Shown: piece by piece, positions 60,875 to 64,000 of the stretch | Layout of the letters: each line of letters begins with the position of its first letter | Position numbering within the stretch: the first letter of the stretch is position 1 | Program-made: the position numbers and the translations under genes | Notes under the pieces: generated by a model | Told to the model about the DNA's origin: nothing | Seen by the model: only the letters and a program-made list of their open reading frames with translations | Database searches by the model: none | Origin: Aminipila terrae | Lineage (GTDB): Bacteria; Bacillota; Clostridia; Peptostreptococcales; Anaerovoracaceae | Direction: 5' to 3' | Length of the DNA: 64,000 bases | Assembly (NCBI RefSeq): GCF_010120715.1 | Contig: NZ_CP047591.1 | Location: forward strand, 930,001-994,000

Positions 60875-63273
60875 TTAGTTATTAAACACTTCTTTAGCAA
60901 TATCTGCAGATCGTTTTGCATCCTTTGCGTAATAATCTGAACCAATCTGTTTTGCATAATCCTCTGTTAAAACGGCACCCCCACCAGAATTTTACAATCA
61001 GGTCGTTCTTTATGAAGTGCCTGTATAGTTTCCTCCATACTTTTCAGGGTGGTCGTCATTAATGCACTAAGACCTACAAGCTTAACATCATGCTTCTTCA
61101 CAGCTTCAATTACCACATCTGAAGCTACATCACGTCCCAAATCAATAATCTGATATCCATAATTCTGCAGTATAATTTTGACTATATTTTTTCCTATATC
61201 ATGAATATCTCCTTTCACCGTTGCCAGGACAATCTTTCCACGGTTGACGGTTTCTGTATCTTTAGCTGCCAGCCTTTTATTTACTACCTCAAACCCTGCC
61301 TGAGCAGCCTGTGCTCCCTGTATTAACTGAGGAAGGAAAATGTCACCTTTCTCAAAAAGTGTGCCCAGTACATCAAGTGCAGGAATTAGCTTTTCATTTA
61401 TTACAGCCATTTCCTCCATACTTTCCAATAAGTTTTCTGTAGCAATCTTGGTTTCATTCTTAAGACCTTTTCTGATTGCATGGAAAATATCAACAGAAGT
61501 ACTTTCATTATTCTTTATACCCTTTCCACCTAAGCCATTATCAGGAGTGCCTTCAGGTTTTGCAAACTTTTCAATGTAGTTTTTAGCGCCCTCATCCTTT
61601 CCTGCTAAAACATTGTAAGCGTAAATAGATTCCTTCATTCCCTGGTCTTTTGGATTCATAATAGGCATATCCAACCCGGCATTCATGGCCAGTGTTAAAA
61701 AGTTTCGGTTTATAATCTCTCTCTGAGGCAATCCAAATGAAATATTGGAAACTCCCAGTAGAATCCTGACCCCAAGCTGTTCCTTTATCATCTTTATAGC
61801 CTTTGGTGTCTCCGAAGCCTCCTTTTGCTGAACAGAAGCTGCCAGAGTTAAACAGTCAATGACCATATCTTCTTTGTGAATTCCATAGGAAAGTCCTGTC
61901 CGTACTATGCGCTCAGCCAGTTCAAACCGTTTTTCTGCTGTTTCCGGTATTCCCTCTTCATCTAGAGTCAGACCAACGATTGCAGCTCCATACTTTTTAG
62001 CAAGTGGGAATATTTTATCCATCAAGTCTTTATCCGCATTTGTAGAATTTATCATGGGTTTACCATTGTAAACACGCAGGGCAGCTTCTAAAGCCTCTGG
62101 ATTTTGCGAATCTAATAATATAGGTGCATCTACCACCGACTGAAGCAGTTTTACAACTTTGCACAGCATGGCTGTTTCATCTATCCCCGGCATTCCTGCA
62201 TTTACATCTAAAATCTCTGCCCCATTTTCTACCTGTTCAACGGCACAGGCCAGAATTGTATCCATATCATCACATAAATAAGCCTGTTTGATAAACTTTC
62301 TACCCATAGGATTAATAGTCTCACCTACGATGGTAACATGGTCTACGTTCACAGTGGTGGTTGGAGAACATACTCTCAAAGAAGGAACATATTGCCCAAT
62401 TCTGTCCGCAGCCTTTGTTCTTAGGTTGTTAAATCTTGAAACAATCTCTCTGATATATTCCGGAGAGGTCCCACAGCATCCTCCCAGCATTGAGATTCCT
62501 ATGTCATGATAGGAAAGCATCTGCTCTGCAAATTGATCCGGGTTAATATCATATCCTCCTGTTTTTAAATTCGGAAGTCCCGCATTGGGTTTCACAAAAA
62601 CTGGCAGTCGTGTGTTACTGCAAAGCTCCTTTGCGATAGGGAATATTTCCACAGGCCCTAAGGAACAGTTAATGCCTATAGCATCCACCCCAAGTCCTTC
62701 CAGAGTCATTGCCATGGCTTCGATTGTACATCCTGCAAAAGTTCTGTGATTACTTTCAAAGGTCATGGATACCATAACAGGCAGACTGGAATTTTCTTTT
62801 GCTGCTAAAACTCCCGCTTTCACCTCGTACAAATCTGTCATTGTTTCAAAAACAATAACATCAGCTCCAGCGTCAGTTCCTGCCACAACCATTTCTTTAA
62901 ATAGTTCATATGCACCTTCAAAGGACAGTGTCCCGGCAGGCTCCAGTAATTCTCCTAAAGGCCCTATATCTAAAGCCACCAGAGTATCTGAGCCTTCACA
63001 GGCTTTTTTAGCGGCTTTTATTCCTGCTGTGATTACTTCTTTCACGGTATATCCAAACCCTGCCAGTTTATGTGCATTTGCGCCAAAAGTATTAGCGTAA
63101 ATAAGATTTGCTCCACTTTCTACATACATCCCATGTACTGCTGTTATCTTTTCAGGATGGGTAATAGCAAGTATTTCCGGTCTTTCACCTAACTCTAATC
63201 CGCTGTTTTGAAGCATAGTGCCCATAGCTCCATCCAGTATTACATATTCATTTGTATTAAAAATATTTTTCAA
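60875..63273 (-). CDS. metH: B12-dependent methionine synthase, one-base frameshift near 3' end
   Basis: Homocysteine methyltransferase of ~799 residues without the reactivation domain. Order: Hcy/zinc domain with Cys in GINCSLGP and GGCCGTS (about 1-290), pterin (methyltetrahydrofolate) domain (about 315-570), cap, and B12-binding domain with DIHDIGKN (about 695). The frame as written ends at 60967 after 768 residues with LVGVPF; adding one G to the G5 run (60978-60982) restores LVGGAVLTEDYAKQIG and a stop at 60875. It starts at TTG 63273. The separate activation protein is 43 bp upstream in the same operon. Confidence 0.93.
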
Positions 63274-63316
63274 TGCGTTATCCTTTCATCAAATCAGATA
63301 TTAAACTTAAAACGAA

Positions 63317-64000
63317 TTATTTTTTACCACAAAATCCACCATGTTGGCGAAATGTACAAGTGTCTTTAATTTTACAAACTTTACAGGCCTCCCGGTTTTC
63401 TTCTATTGTCATTGTCTTACTCTTGTTATGATTCTTCACGGGCTTAATCCCTATTACTGCAGTAACTGATTTTCTTGGTATCAATAAGTGTTCACTGTTC
63501 TGAGTCAGTCCTATTTTCTTTTCCATTTCTAAAAGCTTGGAAAAAATATTCTGAGCCGTCAGGGGCAAATCCCCATAACCCGGACTGAACCTGGAGGTCA
63601 ATGCCTTGTTTTGTTTTTCATACTCTTGGGTCAACTGAAGGTTTATCTGATCACATAAATCCTCAATCAGAGAAGAGGCACATGCGTCTAAGGCTACTGC
63701 CCTTGCCATGTCTGTTATCTGAGTTCTTCTTATAAGCTTGTCCGTTTGCATGCCCATAGTAACCGCCATTAAAATGCACTGGTTACAACCTGCAAGATGT
63801 TCTGCTATTGCTTTTCCTTCCAGCTTATTTTTCTCATTTAGAATATAAAGTTCCTCTAATTCCTCTGTAATCCCCAGTGGAAATTCCCGATACACTGCAT
63901 GAGGATCTGCCAAAGCAAGTACCTGTTCAGAAGCTGTTTTAATCAGTTCAAGACTGTCTGCATCTGGTTTATTCTTTCCAAATCCCATACAGGCGTAAAT
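63317..64000 (-). CDS. methionine synthase activation domain protein (5' end beyond window)
   Basis: At least 223 residues of the stand-alone vitamin B12-dependent methionine synthase reactivation domain, with LTSRFSPGYGDLPLTAQ typical of the SAM-binding region and a C-terminal cysteine cluster (CKVCKIKDTCTFR). It reductively methylates cob(II)alamin of the partner using SAM. The frame stays open past the in-frame ATG at 63988 (IYAC before MGFGKNKPD aligns with the family's EVYRYLGYG), so the start lies outside the window. Confidence 0.85.
   Translation of the reverse strand: MYACMGFGKNKPDADSLELIKTASEQVLALADPHAVYREFPLGITEELEELYILNEKNKLEGKAIAEHLAGCNQCILMAVTMGMQTDKLIRRTQITDMARAVALDACASSLIEDLCDQINLQLTQEYEKQNKALTSRFSPGYGDLPLTAQNIFSKLLEMEKKIGLTQNSEHLLIPRKSVTAVIGIKPVKNHNKSKTMTIEENREACKVCKIKDTCTFRQHGGFCGKK

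Overview
This is a low-GC, spore-forming Firmicute chromosome segment, most likely a clostridial anaerobe. Evidence: a cotJA-cotJB-cotJC spore-coat operon, AT-rich intergenic DNA, strong AGGAGG-type ribosome sites, B12-dependent methionine synthase with a separate activation-domain protein, an iron-containing alcohol dehydrogenase, and S-layer (SLH) surface anchoring. I cannot name the genus.

Layout. 1-3.8 kb (minus): a hypothetical protein, arylamine N-acetyltransferase and an OmpR-type two-component system. 3.9-7.3 kb (plus): a single-chain envelope polysaccharide machine (GH18-like + NodB deacetylase + GT2 synthase). 7.4-12.5 kb (plus): response regulator, kinase, ABC ATPase and FtsX-type permease, an envelope/peptide-stress module. 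12.6-14.9 kb: a divergent MocR regulator and YczE-type membrane protein sharing a TCATACAAT-marked control region. 14.9-17.8 kb: small adaptive enzymes and a lipoprotein. 17.9-21.3 kb: a large SLH/GLUG surface protein behind a GC-rich leader that looks like a structured RNA, and a serine-recombinase remnant. 21.4-24.4 kb: a frameshifted Vat acetyltransferase, RlmD-type methyltransferase and a thioesterase. 24.7-29 kb: an EF-hand-like protein, an SGNH hydrolase with a polytopic protein, and an XRE/DUF2975 pair. 29.3-32.1 kb: a secreted papain/C39-like protease followed by three tandem copies of one membrane-anchored protein. 32.3-37.7 kb: SRPBCC, PLD-like, XRE, alcohol dehydrogenase, exonuclease III and CmpB-like genes. 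37.7-49.4 kb: an accessory stretch inserted into and between collinear fragments of a second, broken cotJC gene; one insertion (about 5.5 kb, PadR-MATE-GGDEF) is still bounded by an 8-bp target duplication and inverted repeats. 45.6-55.6 kb: spore-coat neighbourhood with cotJABC, several small genes and four dispersed paralogues of an unrecognised IWRD-motif family. 54-56 kb: tRNA-Arg and a copy of its 3' half flanking a tandem gene pair. 56-60.8 kb: small proteins, a glycosyltransferase, YmaF and GNAT. 60.9-64 kb: metH and its activation protein, which runs off the window end.

Two themes recur. First, local duplication and decay: the shredded cotJC, the triplicated protease-linked genes, the IWRD paralogues, the tRNA half-copy and recombinase/transposase scraps. 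Second, several genes (vat, MATE, queG-like, a 48-aa membrane protein, metH) each lose frame by one missing base in a short homopolymer, and cotJA loses frame in its repeat array; because metH is affected, sequence error must be considered beside true decay. Well-defined regulation is visible at PadR/MATE, MocR/YczE, XRE/DUF2975 and the tRNA promoter.
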